Of a DNA stretch of 64,000 nt, positions 1 through 9,803 are shown one piece after another. The first letter of the stretch is position 1. Every line of letters begins with the position of its first letter. Under the pieces are notes generated by a model. It saw nothing but the letters and a program-made list of their open reading frames with translations, was not told where the DNA came from and did no database searches. The translations under genes were made by a program, and so were the position numbers. This DNA comes from Debaryomyces hansenii CBS767 (Eukaryota; Ascomycota; Pichiomycetes; Serinales; Debaryomycetaceae), in NCBI RefSeq assembly GCF_000006445.2, contig NC_006047.2, forward strand, positions 682,001-746,000. Reading direction: 5' to 3'.

Positions 1-233
1 TTTGCTCCTGTTATTTGTATGTCATCATCGTCATTATGCTCCCTAACAAAAAGAGGTTCTTCACTATTCGTAATGTTATTGCTACCGAAGCTGGACTCAC
101 GATTATCTTCCTCATCATCCGTCAAAATCTCTATGACTTCTTGCTGGGAGTCTAAGGCACCATTTTCGCCCTCATTCTCCATATTTGCTAAATATTCGCC
201 ATTCCGGCTCATGTCTATAGGGTCTTTGGGCAT
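1..233 (-). CDS. N-terminal part of an acidic protein with SUMO-interaction-like motifs (runs off window)
   Basis: An open frame starts at the ATG at 233 and reads leftwards without a stop to the window edge, giving about 77 residues. A stop codon lies in frame just upstream of this ATG, so the start is well supported. The visible part is hydrophilic and acidic. It contains VIEILTDDEED, a hydrophobic core followed by acidic residues that fits the SUMO-interacting motif consensus, and a weaker second candidate, DDIQITG. Paired motifs of this type occur near the N-terminus of SUMO-targeted ubiquitin ligases such as Slx5, but no RING or other domain is visible here, so no gene name is given. It is divergent in position from nothing nearby; its promoter lies between 234 and NOP1. 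Confidence 0.6.
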   Translation of the reverse strand, partial: MPKDPIDMSRNGEYLANMENEGENGALDSQQEVIEILTDDEEDNRESSFGSNNITNSEEPLFVREHNDDDDIQITGA

Positions 234-661
234 TGCAAAATTTTAATCTTAATTCAAATGCCACTCAACTAGCTTCAATCAATAGATCTATATTTTTTCT
301 CTTTAAAACACCAAACACACAGCTTCTTTTCTATATAGGGATACAAGTTCAGAGCAACTCAATACGATATATGGTTTAAGTACTAAGTTTGTTCGATTTT
401 GATAACACCATTTTATGAACACAAAACTGAAATTTAGTAATATACAAGCACAACGATAATTAAGTAACGATTATATTTAAAATGCCATATTGAATGAATA
501 ACTATAAATGTTAAGACCTATTTTATGTGAAACATACAAAGTGAAGAAAACAATACAAGAAACATCTTCTTGAATTTTTTAAAATAAAATACATGAATTG
601 CTTATAATGAACAGAAACTTGAAGATGGTATGAAAGAAAGAAATATATAAATCCGTTAGAT
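234..661. other. Intergenic region with no gene seen
   Basis: AT-rich spacer of 428 bases between the start of the partial gene on the left and the 3' end of NOP1. It should hold the promoter of the partial gene and the NOP1 3' UTR. I see no ORF of note, RNA gene or repeat in it. Confidence 0.6.
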
Positions 662-1651
662 TTATTTCTTTAAACCACTTCTGACGTAACGACCGACAAC
701 AATACAATGGTCTCTTTCATAAGGTTCTAAGGTTAATTGTTCTAATGGCTTGATTCTTTCTTCTCTCAATTTTTGGACTTCTCTGGCAAAAACGGTTTCA
801 GCATCAACAGTGGAGTCAATACAGTTAGCCTTAATGGAGATGACAACGGTACCTTGATCCTTTAAGAATAAATGGGAGTTCAAGGCAATAATACGGGCTT
901 GATCTGGTTGGGCGACATCGGCGAAAACAGCGTCAACCATACCAATCAACATACGGTATTTTTGTGGGTGACGAGCATCGTCAATAATTGGGATGACATT
1001 AGGTCTCTTCTTGGCCATACCAATCAATTCTCTACCTGGTCTGTGAGAGAATTCAACGGCATAAACCATACCTTCTGGACCAACAACATCAGCGACGTGC
1101 GAAACAGAAGTACCAGAAGCAGCACCCAAATATAACACCTTCTTACCTGGAGCAATACCTAATTCATCGATACCACCCATAATACCAGCAGCCAACTTAG
1201 ATCTGAAAGGATTCCACACACGGTATTCGATCTTGGTTGGAGCAGCACCTTCTTCCTTGGATGGCTCTTCAATCGAGATTCTCTTTTCACCGTACACAGA
1301 TTCACCTGGAGCAATGTTTCTGGTAACTAATAAATCTTCCTTACCTCTGGCAATGAAGACACCGGCGTGTCTGTGTGGTTCGATAACAACCTTAGCACCG
1401 CCTCTGGCACCACCTCTAGCACCACCACGGCCACCTCTAGCACCACCTCTTGGACCACCACGGCCACCACGGCCACCTCTGTCACCGCCGAATCCACCTC
1501 TGGATCCACCACGTCCACCTCTGTCACCGCCGAATCCACCTCTGGATCCACCACGGCCACCACGAGCACCACCGAATCCACCTCTGGATCCACCACGGCC
1601 ACCGAATCCGCCTCTATCACCGCCTCTACCTCTTGGAGCACCGAAAGCCAT
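662..1651 (-). CDS. NOP1: Fibrillarin, rRNA 2'-O-methyltransferase
   Basis: Encodes 329 residues, the usual length for yeast Nop1. This is the catalytic subunit of box C/D snoRNPs; it methylates the 2'-hydroxyl of rRNA riboses in the nucleolus at sites chosen by guide RNAs. Residues 1 to about 90 form a glycine/arginine-rich (GAR) domain made of RGG, GGFGG and RGGARGG units. The fibrillarin methyltransferase fold follows, with the SAM-binding segment [19 protein letters not shown], then VYAVEFSHR, and the ending [10 protein letters not shown]. The start is the ATG directly before [10 protein letters not shown]. The GAR-coding DNA is GC-rich and repetitive, which creates long open frames on the opposite strand; these are artefacts. 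Identification is secure from both domains. Confidence 0.97.
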   Translation of the reverse strand: MAFGAPRGRGGDRGGFGGRGGSRGGFGGARGGRGGSRGGFGGDRGGRGGSRGGFGGDRGGRGGRGGPRGGARGGRGGARGGARGGAKVVIEPHRHAGVFIARGKEDLLVTRNIAPGESVYGEKRISIEEPSKEEGAAPTKIEYRVWNPFRSKLAAGIMGGIDELGIAPGKKVLYLGAASGTSVSHVADVVGPEGMVYAVEFSHRPGRELIGMAKKRPNVIPIIDDARHPQKYRMLIGMVDAVFADVAQPDQARIIALNSHLFLKDQGTVVISIKANCIDSTVDAETVFAREVQKLREERIKPLEQLTLEPYERDHCIVVGRYVRSGLKK

Positions 1652-2424
1652 TTTCTATTGTATATTTATAAGCTGTTAAAACGAAGTATAGAAACCGTTA
1701 ATACAATTCAATAGTGTTCTTGAATCTATAAACCTTTCTAGTATGGTTTTTTTTCTATTATTCGATGGAGTGAAAATTTTGTATCTCTGCTCGGAAGTCG
1801 GGTAACCCTCGACGTTACGTAAGTCGCACCTTCTTAACTATGGGAGCTGAGTCGAATGTCACTAAAAGTCGCATATGAGACTTAACTATGGGACCCAGTA
1901 GTTTAAAACGGTATTGACAGCCTTGTGTTTGTAATTGTAGGTCGATATTAACCTAGTTGGGTTTGGGAGAATTATTTTAGTATATTTCCCAACTTAGACG
2001 GGAAAATTTGAACCTTGGTGGCTACAGGAACGCGATATAGTTGGTGGTAATGATTTTTGAAAGTTTAATATCGGTACATATCACCTTACACACTAGTAAT
2101 CTGTTATTTTTGTATGTCATTATGTTCCTTACAATTAGATCTATACTCTGATTGTTTTTGATTACAATTATATTCACATTTAAATACGGCTATTGCAAGA
2201 TATACCTTGCCCCATACCTAATGGGACGATGCCCATCATGCGGCTCGATATCAGTTCACGTGATTTATATTACCCGATTGGGAGGTCAGTACTTTATGTT
2301 TGAGGACCATAAGTAGATATGAACGGACGTTTTGAAACACGATCGGTGATTTAAGGACAACTAGAGATCAAATCGGCTGTAGAAGAGCTACAGATACTAC
2401 TACGAACGAGGTCATTATATAGAT
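1652..2424. promoter_or_regulatory. Divergent promoter region between NOP1 and the SLC35F6-like gene
   Basis: A 773-base intergenic region that must serve both flanking genes. Close to NOP1 there is TGAAAATTTT (about 1771-1780), similar to but one A shorter than the RRPE ribosome-biogenesis element known from yeasts. At 1821-1893 there is an imperfect tandem repeat, listed separately. At 2257-2262 there is CACGTG in the context TTCACGTGAT, which fits a Cbf1-type site. Assignment of factors is inference. Confidence 0.45.
1821..1893. repeat. Imperfect tandem repeat of about 45-48 bp in the NOP1 promoter
   Basis: AAGTCGCA occurs at 1821-1828 and 1866-1873, and CTTAACTATGGGA occurs at 1833-1845 and 1881-1893. 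The two shared blocks keep the same order in both copies, with spacings of 45 and 48 bases, so this looks like a duplicated promoter module rather than a chance match. Function unknown. Confidence 0.55.
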
Positions 2425-3588
2425 ATGGCATCAAGATTTTATTTAGTGATATTAGTTGTTGGATGCATCACCACGGGATGTATGAACTCACTCTTTACCA
2501 AATATCAAGATAACCAGTGTGTTCATAATTGTTCCAATCCCAATGAGAATAAGCACGAGACATTTAATCAACCAGCATTGCAGACATTGCAAATGTTTAT
2601 AGGGGAGTTGTCATGTTTTTTGGTATATTATATGGTATATAAGTCACGGTTTGGTAAGGGGAATGAGTACAATCCATTGAACGAGCCAACAGACGAAGAT
2701 TTATCGATATTTGATAGTTTTAAGTTGGCACTTCCGTCGATATGTGATATGACTGCCACCACTTTATTGAATGTGGGTTTAATATATACCCCTGTGTCAA
2801 TCTATCAAATGACGAGGGGGTCGATTGTATTATTTGTGGCCATTTTGTCAGTTCTTTTTTTAAGAAGAAAAATTACGAAGTTAGAGTGGATTTCGTTGAT
2901 TATTGTCACTTTAGGGGTCGTCATTGTCGGATTGAGTGGGTCTAAGTCGTCTGAAAGCGATGCTGCTCAAACAATGGCCAAGAAGGATGCTTCTGGTCTA
3001 GTTGTCTTTGGTATTTCGTTAATTGTTCTAGCAGCATTATTCCAGGCCATTCAGTTTGTAGTTGAAGAGCATATCTTGAGTAAGAAGTCCATCGTGCCAT
3101 TGAAATTGGTTTATTTCGAAGGATTTTACGGGGCTACAATCTTATTGACTATAATGATTATATTAAACTTCGTAATAGGAGCAATTTCACCCCCTAAGAA
3201 GTTTATCAACTCGCCTTTCAATCTTGCGGAATCATTTTCCCAGCTTTTTGGCTCTCGTGAAATATTGATCTCATCGCTCTTCATAATGGTGTCAATCGCA
3301 TCATTTAACTTTTTTGGTATTTCCTTGACCCATGAATTATCAGCTACCGCAAGGTCTACAATCGATACTTGCCGTACTTTATCAGTGTGGCTTCTTGCAA
3401 TATTCATGGGGTGGGAATCTTTCCATTTTTTACAGTTCGTGGGTTTTGTAGTATTGGTATTCGGCACCTTATGCTTTAACGGAGTATTAAATCCCGAAGA
3501 ATGGAGCTTTGTTCCTCATTCTTTAAAGTCAAATGGTCCTTATGAAAGACTAATTGATGTCGTCGATGAACCCATTGAAAGAATGTAG
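2425..3588 (+). CDS. SLC35F6-like membrane transporter of the drug/metabolite transporter superfamily
   Basis: A 387-residue protein with about ten hydrophobic segments in two halves, as in the nucleotide-sugar/triose-phosphate transporter and EamA superfamily. The first half contains NVGLIYTPVSIYQMTRGS and the second contains ELSATARSTIDTCRT followed by WLLAIFMGWESF, which are conserved positions in the SLC35F6 subfamily. Between the halves is a hydrophilic loop (about residues 172-190). The N-terminal hydrophobic stretch at residues 5-20 is probably a first membrane span or uncleaved signal anchor. The family sits in endomembranes or lysosome/vacuole membranes in other organisms; the substrate is not known and cannot be read from sequence. 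The start is the first ATG, after a long 5' leader. Confidence 0.8.
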   Translation: MASRFYLVILVVGCITTGCMNSLFTKYQDNQCVHNCSNPNENKHETFNQPALQTLQMFIGELSCFLVYYMVYKSRFGKGNEYNPLNEPTDEDLSIFDSFKLALPSICDMTATTLLNVGLIYTPVSIYQMTRGSIVLFVAILSVLFLRRKITKLEWISLIIVTLGVVIVGLSGSKSSESDAAQTMAKKDASGLVVFGISLIVLAALFQAIQFVVEEHILSKKSIVPLKLVYFEGFYGATILLTIMIILNFVIGAISPPKKFINSPFNLAESFSQLFGSREILISSLFIMVSIASFNFFGISLTHELSATARSTIDTCRTLSVWLLAIFMGWESFHFLQFVGFVVLVFGTLCFNGVLNPEEWSFVPHSLKSNGPYERLIDVVDEPIERM

Positions 3589-3758
3589 CTGAATACTATA
3601 TAGGCTTATTGAATACCTTATATCTATATATATGACTGCATATTGACATAGTGGATTTTGAGTCGTGCGAGACCCACTACTATCAAGTTCGCCACTGCCG
3701 ATAATAAAGACAACATATCAAGGATTATATCTGTAATAATAAAACAACTACACCTAAA

Positions 3759-4308
3759 ATGGTATGTATACCTACATTGTTATATGTTAATCGGTGATTT
3801 GTGATTTTAAATTGTCAAATATAATATAATTTAGAGAATTTTGTGGTTACTAACAGTGTATTAGTCGTTAAAAATTGTTCCTGATAACAATCAGCATTCA
3901 TCCATAAATAGTACCAAGTTTGGTGAACCAGCATCTCATGCTCCAGGTTTGCAAGATATTTTAAAGACTCAGGAAGGTCCTTTAAACTTAGCATCCAAGA
4001 TAAATAACCGTCATCCTTTAGAAGGAAGAATTAGCAATTGGGAAGAAACACAATACCAAACTAGATTAGAAACCTACAGAAGAGTCTTCGGTGCCGGCGA
4101 ACCAATCAAGAGAACTATGGAATTAGAATTGGTAGAAGCAACTGATTTCAAGCCTCAATTGTTAGGCGGATCAGACAGCATGCACAAGGATGTCTTGCTC
4201 AACAAGGACGCAAGCGTTGATTGGGAGGATATCTATCGTGGTGGATTAGAAAGCGGAAGCCATGTTCAAGATTTTCACACTGAGATGGAAAAGAAGATGG
4301 GTATGTAA
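3759..4308 (+). CDS. UMP1: Proteasome maturation factor Ump1 (one intron)
   Basis: Exons 3759-3761 and 3865-4308, giving 148 residues. Ump1 is the chaperone that assists assembly of 20S proteasome half-mers and is the first substrate of the matured proteasome. The initiator ATG is immediately followed by the 5' splice site GTATGT, a perfect TACTAAC branch site is at 3848-3854, and the intron ends with TTAG at 3864. Splicing places M before SLKIVPDN, which resembles the short MNIVP start of yeast Ump1. Downstream, NRHPLEGRISNWEETQ, VFGAGEPIKRTMELE and DVLLNKDASVDWEDIY match the conserved core of the family. The first exon therefore codes for only the methionine. Identification and exon structure are both strong; the transcript end is not determined. 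Confidence 0.93.
3762..3864 (+). other. Spliceosomal intron of UMP1
   Basis: A 103-base intron: donor GTATGT at 3762-3767, branch site TACTAAC at 3848-3854, acceptor TTAG ending at 3864. The acceptor-like CAG at 3854-3856 overlaps the branch site and is too near it to be used. Removing the intron joins the start codon in frame with the Ump1 body. Confidence 0.9.
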
Positions 4309-4918
4309 GAATACTTACTCAATAATACAAGATCTCGATATTTCATATTACAAATAGCTTCATGATCCCAGTGATCTATGAATCATCTCAATTACAAAGT
4401 GGTTGCCATTTCAATGATTATAGCATCCTTTACATTACTTACAATATTTAGGATTCGTTATTCACCGTACTTAGAATTCATGTCTTTTAATGTTCATTAA
4501 GTTATATGTAAGTCAATTCCATTCCTTTTTACAAAATTTTATATTCTCTTTCTTTCTTTGATATCTCAACTTAAGGTTGACCACCCATTATTCTATATCG
4601 ATGTACCTTGCTCTATCATAAGGTAGTTAGAACATCTATAGCCTGTGGTTATTGGTATACATCAAAGTTACCCGGCAGAAATTTTTCAGTTTCCATATGC
4701 AGTCCTAATTTCTGTCTGCTGAAGATCAAAAGTTTCTGAAAATTTGTTCGACTAGGTGAAGAAGAATAAAGAAAATATTCACAAGTTTTTAAATAATCAA
4801 CTTGCTGTACAATTGGTCTTGAATTATTAAAGAATAACTCATATTTTGATTGCATTTAACTTTTTATTCTAAAAAAATTACCTAGAAACCATTTAAAAAT
4901 CGCCTAGTACTTTAAAAG
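4309..4918. other. Intergenic region between UMP1 and the SMY2-like gene
   Basis: About 610 bases. It holds the UMP1 3' end and the promoter of the next gene. A 68-codon open frame on the minus strand (4649-4855) has no recognisable domain and I treat it as chance. No RNA gene or repeat was seen. Confidence 0.5.
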
Positions 4919-7525
4919 ATGTCACAAACTTCATGGTATGTAATGCCTTTCGTATTGAATAGGACCAAAAACACACTTGTTTAGCATATATACTAACATT
5001 TAACTAGGAGTCGTAAAGCTCAACAATCTGAGTTCGGCAATGGACATATTGAATCGAACCAAGATAATTCTCAGCGAATTCAAAGTGAAAGTATGTCTCC
5101 ATCTTTTGCAAATAGTAATCCAACTATTCCTCCCAATAAGGGTGGAAAGCGATACAATATGAACGAAGTATTTCAAGTTTGGTTTGAAAATAAAGACCAA
5201 ATATTGGGCTCAAACGCAGAGTTACCGGTACAACATAATGAGAACTATAAGTTGAGCACGCCAGGACAGATTTACCATTTAGATTTACAACCGTCTGGTC
5301 CTACTAGTGGTGGTCAGGCAAACTATAATGGATCTACGTCTGAATTAATTGAGCCGTTAGAAAATTTGTCGACTACAGACGAAATGGATTTTGCATCGCA
5401 AATGAAGTCGCAGGGCCCACCTCCCGGCATGAATCATCCTAAATATGACCCTCAGCCTGATTATGAACAATCCTCAGGCCAACCGCAACTTACCATTTTG
5501 ACTCCTGATAAGATTGAATGGTTTTATGTTGATCCAAGTGGAAATGAGCAAGGCCCATTCAATGGTGATATGATGCAAGAATGGTTAACTGATGGCTATT
5601 TAAATCTTGATTTGAAAATTAGAAGGAAAGAAGAGAGGAATTACCAGACCTTAAAGGAATTATGTGATAAGGTTCAAAACTACATTCAACCATTTAAAGT
5701 GCCTCTTCCTGATTTATCGAATGTCGGATCTAACGATGATCAAGCATCGTTTTCGGCGTCTGCAATGCACCCATCTCTGTCTCAGTTTCATCAATTTTTG
5801 TCAAGTGGACCTGGCAATCTTGGCGTAGGCAATATGAGATTAAATACTTCAATTAATCCGCAAAGCAATTTGTTTGGAAATGACTTTATGAATCATCACA
5901 ATGACCCTTTTTCAAGTCCTTTAACTCCACTGGCAACTAATGCCTTCTCAAATTCAAATCAATTCGGTATTGATCCGATGAATTCGGGTATTGGGTTCAA
6001 TCATTCTCAACCTTTGAGCAACCCATTACAACACATCAATAACATGCCTTCATTATTACTGCAACAAAACCCAGTATTATCTGGCGGCAATAGTGGTTGG
6101 GGAATTGATCATCAAAAGCGTATGGGAAGCACTCCAGGTACTCCGGTATCGGTTGCTCCTGTACTTCCTTCGCAGATGTCTCAAGCACCTATGTCCCCAT
6201 GGTTATCTGGAGTTCAATCTCTGTCTCGTGTTAATTCTCCGTTTGTTCCTTCGTCAGCTTTAGCCGGAAGTGAAAAGCAAGGTGGCAGTGAACAACCATC
6301 CCCAAATCAAGATCCAAGCAACCAGCATGATCCAGTTTTAGATGGTATTCATACATCCGTCGTAACAGACATTTTGAACGATGGCGAAGAGGATTTGGCT
6401 GAACCTGTAGTTGAACAGCCAAAATTAAAACAAAAACAACAAAAACAACAAAAACAACAGAATACGACTTTAATACAAGAAGACAAGAAGAATGATGAAA
6501 ATAAGGCACCATATCAATCTCAACCAGAAACTCAACAGGCTCCCGAATCGAAAGCTGGCGTCGGCTCATCAACGATGCGTGTTGAGTCTCTTGTACAAGA
6601 GGATAATGAACCAAAATCTACAAATGCTCAACCAAAACTTGCTCCTTGGGCATCGGTCACTTCTACTAATCAAGATTCTAACACCAAGCCTGCATTAACT
6701 TTAAAGGAGATTCAAACGTTTGAAGCAGAAAAGGTTAAAGAACAAAAACAAATAGAAGCCGCTATCAAAAGTGAACAACTTGCCAAAGCAAAACTTGAAG
6801 AAAGAGTCGTTGAAGAAAAACCAAGTCTCCCGAAGACTTCAAACTGGGGTATTAATGCTAATTCTAAGCCAGTTGTGACAAAGAAAACTTTGGCTGAAAT
6901 CCAAAGGGAAGAATTCGAGGCTGCCAAAGCCAAGGCTAAGGTTACCAATGTCTCACCTGTTGTGTCCGCAGCACCTAAGTCCTCCTTTGCTACCGCATTA
7001 GCCAATTCGGTTCCTAAGGATGACAGTCCTTGGACTGTAGTAACTCCTAAAAAACCGCTTGTTAAAAAACCATCTCAACCAACAATCCCAACGACCACTA
7101 CGCCTGCTTCAAAAGCAAATCCACAATTATTGCGTTCCGTATCTGCTATAAAGCCTACCAAATCAACAGCAAACAATATGGCGTTGAAAGAGGAGTTCCT
7201 AATCTGGGCTAGATCCTCCATGACAAATTTATATCCTACAGTTTCGAAAGACGACTTATTAGACATTTTCACTACTTTACCTCTGAACAATGATTCTTCA
7301 CAATTAATTTCAGAAACTATATATAGCTCATCCGCTACAATGGATGGAAGAAGGTTTGCTCAAGAATTCTTAAAGAGAAGACAAAAGGTAGAACAACAAA
7401 TTGGAGCTCAAGACGAAGTATCCTGGGGTTCTGCTATTATATCTAGTGCTGATAAGGTTTCAACTATCGATGAAGAAGGATGGAGTACTAGTGTCAAATC
7501 TAAGAAGAAAGGCAAGAAATTCTAA
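4919..7525 (+). CDS. SMY2: GYF-domain protein of the Smy2/Syh1 family (one intron)
   Basis: Exons 4919-4935 and 5008-7525, giving 844 residues. Exon 1 is 17 bases (MSQTS plus two bases of a Trp codon); the donor is GTATGT, the branch site TACTAAC is at 4991-4997 and the acceptor CTAG ends at 5007. The GYF domain is at about residues 172-230: WFYVDPSGNEQGPFNGDMMQ has the characteristic W-Y-x-D-P...QGPF pattern that binds proline-rich PPGF-type ligands. The rest is low complexity, rich in Asn, Ser, Pro and Gln, with a KQQKQQKQQ run and a coiled, charged segment before the C-terminus, and it ends in lysines (KSKKKGKKF). Smy2 and Syh1 are linked to COPII transport, translation repression and mRNA quality control. 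The family is sure; which of the two paralogues it corresponds to is not. Confidence 0.85.
4936..5007 (+). other. Spliceosomal intron of the SMY2-like gene
   Basis: A 72-base intron with donor GTATGT, TACTAAC branch site at 4991-4997 and acceptor AACTAG. Joining the exons completes a TGG codon and extends the long frame by 34 residues upstream of the first ATG in exon 2. Confidence 0.9.
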
Positions 7526-7671
7526 AACATTTAGTTAGCTAAATAAAAATCATAAATTTGTGTTGAGTAATCCTGAATTGCGTAGATTTTTATATTAAGT
7601 ATTACGCTCGACTATATAAAAATATCAGAATTGATAATATTAAACTAAACTAATCAAATATTCCATTTAAA

Positions 7672-7860
7672 ATGAATTGTTTTTTCAAAAGCTTTTTACA
7701 ATTATCTTGTGTCATAGCAATCTTAGCAGTAGTAATAAATTATGCCGGTTCCTATAATTTAGGTTTAATTTTTGATGGTTCCTGGTGGAGAGCTTTACGG
7801 GATGAATTCATTCATTCCTTGCAAGTTATACAACAACATCAGAATTCTGCTATACGTTGA
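7672..7860 (+). CDS. Possible small membrane protein, 62 residues
   Basis: A short ORF with a hydrophobic segment at about residues 8-25 (SFLQLSCVIAILAVVINYAG) followed by an aromatic/amphipathic stretch (DGSWWRALRDEF). The ATG lies in an AAAATG context and the ORF sits in a gap between two real genes. I do not recognise it. It might be a small single-span membrane protein, or chance. Nothing in the sequence beyond composition supports expression. Confidence 0.3.
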   Translation: MNCFFKSFLQLSCVIAILAVVINYAGSYNLGLIFDGSWWRALRDEFIHSLQVIQQHQNSAIR

Positions 7861-7978
7861 GTATAACAGAGACATTATTATCCTTTTTTTTCGGTGTTAA
7901 ATGTTATGACCTTAATTACAGATTTGTAATTCCAGTTATTTTATGATGTTGACCCAACCCTCCGCTATTTAATTTATC

Positions 7979-8344
7979 ATGCGTAAGTCAAATTTCATAC
8001 AGAAAATCGTTGATAATCCGTTGATTCAGATATTGCTCAAGGCCTCATTGATGGTGTCCTGGTGTTATCAAGGTTGTTCAGAATTGGATAAATTATTTCG
8101 TTTATATGATACTCTTTTAGATCTGAATAATAATAATCTCTCCGAGTATTTTCAAAGTAGAACACTAGTATATTATATGACACTACGTGATAAATTCATT
8201 GATTATTTCTCATATAGGCAGATTAAAAAGACTTTGCATTTTCGAAGTATTATCAATATAATACAAGTTTTTAGCTGTGTTGAATACCATTCGCTACAGA
8301 TTACCATAGGTCGATTAAATTACCCATATATTTATATACTATAA
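7979..8344 (+). CDS. Possible hypothetical protein, 121 residues
   Basis: An ORF in the gap between the SMY2-like gene and the convergent ACT-domain gene. The product is basic and rich in Leu, Ile and Tyr, without a recognisable domain. Its 3' end is 58 bases from the end of the convergent gene. It could be a fast-evolving small gene or a relic; low confidence. Confidence 0.25.
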   Translation: MRKSNFIQKIVDNPLIQILLKASLMVSWCYQGCSELDKLFRLYDTLLDLNNNNLSEYFQSRTLVYYMTLRDKFIDYFSYRQIKKTLHFRSIINIIQVFSCVEYHSLQITIGRLNYPYIYIL

Positions 8345-8402
8345 GAGAAACGCTTTTACTAGCCAAAAGAAATCACCTTCTGATTGCATTTTGTTACGTA
8401 AA

Positions 8403-9803
8403 TCAGTCATAACTAACATTACTTAAGATATCCGAAACCAAAGATAGGTTTTCTTTTGGCACCATGATAATCGCAGATTGAGCCATTGATAAATAATTCA
8501 TTTCGAATGGATAGTCAGTCCGAGCCGCTAATTTAACCCCATTAATGATTCTGCTGGCGAGACCTGCAACAATACCAGTTGAATCCAACGGCAATTTATA
8601 TAAATCAACAGTAATCGGGATAATAACATCTTGAATCGAGCCAATGATGTTTTTTGAACTGAAGCCCATCAGTGATCTCCTTCTAGGTGATTTGGGTAAA
8701 AGAAGAGAGACCTCATTAACTGATGTTCTAGTTATAGAGAAGTATTCAGGAATGGTACCAGACGAAATGTTTTTAGCAGTTTTCAAAATTGTATTCTTGA
8801 CTTCACCGGGTCTTGCTCCTGTAAGTAAAAGATGGATGTTACTATTAATTCTTGGCTGAATATTGGTCTGCTTCAATAATTGGAATGCTTTATACTCAAG
8901 ATTAATCGCTTCGACTTCAGGTGATATGTCAACATCTTCCAGTTCGCTATCATCATCTATTTGGTTGACAATGTAACTATTTGAAATGTCGGAAAATTCA
9001 AAATTTTGTTTCGATAAAATAGCAATAACCTTTTCTTTTAAATTATAGGGTATTAAAACAATGTTGCTAAAGTGGCTGGATAAGAAAAATAACGAAATAT
9101 CATTTTCTGATAATGGTTTGGTTAATTCTAGAATCTGCGAACTATTATCAAAACTTCCATCACTGTCAATGAGTAAGCTTAAAAAAAACTCGTCTATTAA
9201 CTTTACCTTATCATAGTTCAACTGTTGACATAAATTCAATGGCTCTTCAAATAACTTTTTCATTAAGTGACTCGAACAGATAACAGTACACTCGATAGGG
9301 GTAAATGCAATGTGAAAAAAATAATTGTCGTCGTGCTTTTCATTTTCAATCCCTTTATCTTCGCCGCCTATACTTTCACTGCCGATACTTTCATCGGAGG
9401 AATTAAAAGTATCTCGCTGAGGATCAGCTTTACTCGAATTATCAACCTGTAAACCACTCTTCTCTAAATACCCACTTGAAGACATAAGCAACATGGATTC
9501 ATTTCTGCGACTAGAACGCTTAGTGGATTTCGGTATACACCAACTGGATGAAAGACCCGTAATTATCTGTTGGATCATATCATCGTCGCATTCTTCATAT
9601 TCTTCCTTTCTATCAACCTCATCTGCTTCATCTTCACCTTCTTCGGTCGAAAAGTCCGACTCGTAGCCAGCATTGAATCTATTTACCTTTAGTGATTCAT
9701 AATGTAGCAATCGTAGTATAGGACTAGCAAATATCCAACAGTTCTCTCGTGGGATGGATAGAATAGATAACTCGGTAGGGTTTAAATGTGCTTGGGTATG
9801 CAT
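8403..9803 (-). CDS. ACT-domain protein resembling the CASTOR arginine-sensor family
   Basis: Encodes 466 residues from the ATG at 9803; the frame is open a little further upstream but has no earlier ATG. The layout is an N-terminal segment (LNPTELSILSIP), an acidic disordered insert (about residues 50-80), a first ACT-like region around FFHIAFTPIECTVICSSHLM, a second acidic linker, and a C-terminal ACT-like region around LDSTGIVAGLASRI and FEMNYLSMAQSAIIMVPKENL. This arrangement of ACT_7-type domains is that of CASTOR-like proteins, which in animals bind arginine and regulate TORC1. Fungal members are poorly characterised, so the ligand here is unknown. It is convergent with the small ORFs on its right-hand 3' side and separated by 276 bases from VPS5. 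Confidence 0.6.
   Translation of the reverse strand: MHTQAHLNPTELSILSIPRENCWIFASPILRLLHYESLKVNRFNAGYESDFSTEEGEDEADEVDRKEEYEECDDDMIQQIITGLSSSWCIPKSTKRSSRRNESMLLMSSSGYLEKSGLQVDNSSKADPQRDTFNSSDESIGSESIGGEDKGIENEKHDDNYFFHIAFTPIECTVICSSHLMKKLFEEPLNLCQQLNYDKVKLIDEFFLSLLIDSDGSFDNSSQILELTKPLSENDISLFFLSSHFSNIVLIPYNLKEKVIAILSKQNFEFSDISNSYIVNQIDDDSELEDVDISPEVEAINLEYKAFQLLKQTNIQPRINSNIHLLLTGARPGEVKNTILKTAKNISSGTIPEYFSITRTSVNEVSLLLPKSPRRRSLMGFSSKNIIGSIQDVIIPITVDLYKLPLDSTGIVAGLASRIINGVKLAARTDYPFEMNYLSMAQSAIIMVPKENLSLVSDILSNVSYD

Noticed and set aside
872..1714. Several plus-strand and alternative-frame ORFs over NOP1, one rich in Pro, one in Ser/Thr
   Set aside because: They come from the repetitive GC-rich GAR-coding DNA read in other frames; NOP1 explains the region.
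4649..4855. 68-codon minus-strand ORF between UMP1 and the SMY2-like gene
   Set aside because: No domain or homologue recognised, and its promoter would lie inside the neighbouring gene; probably chance.
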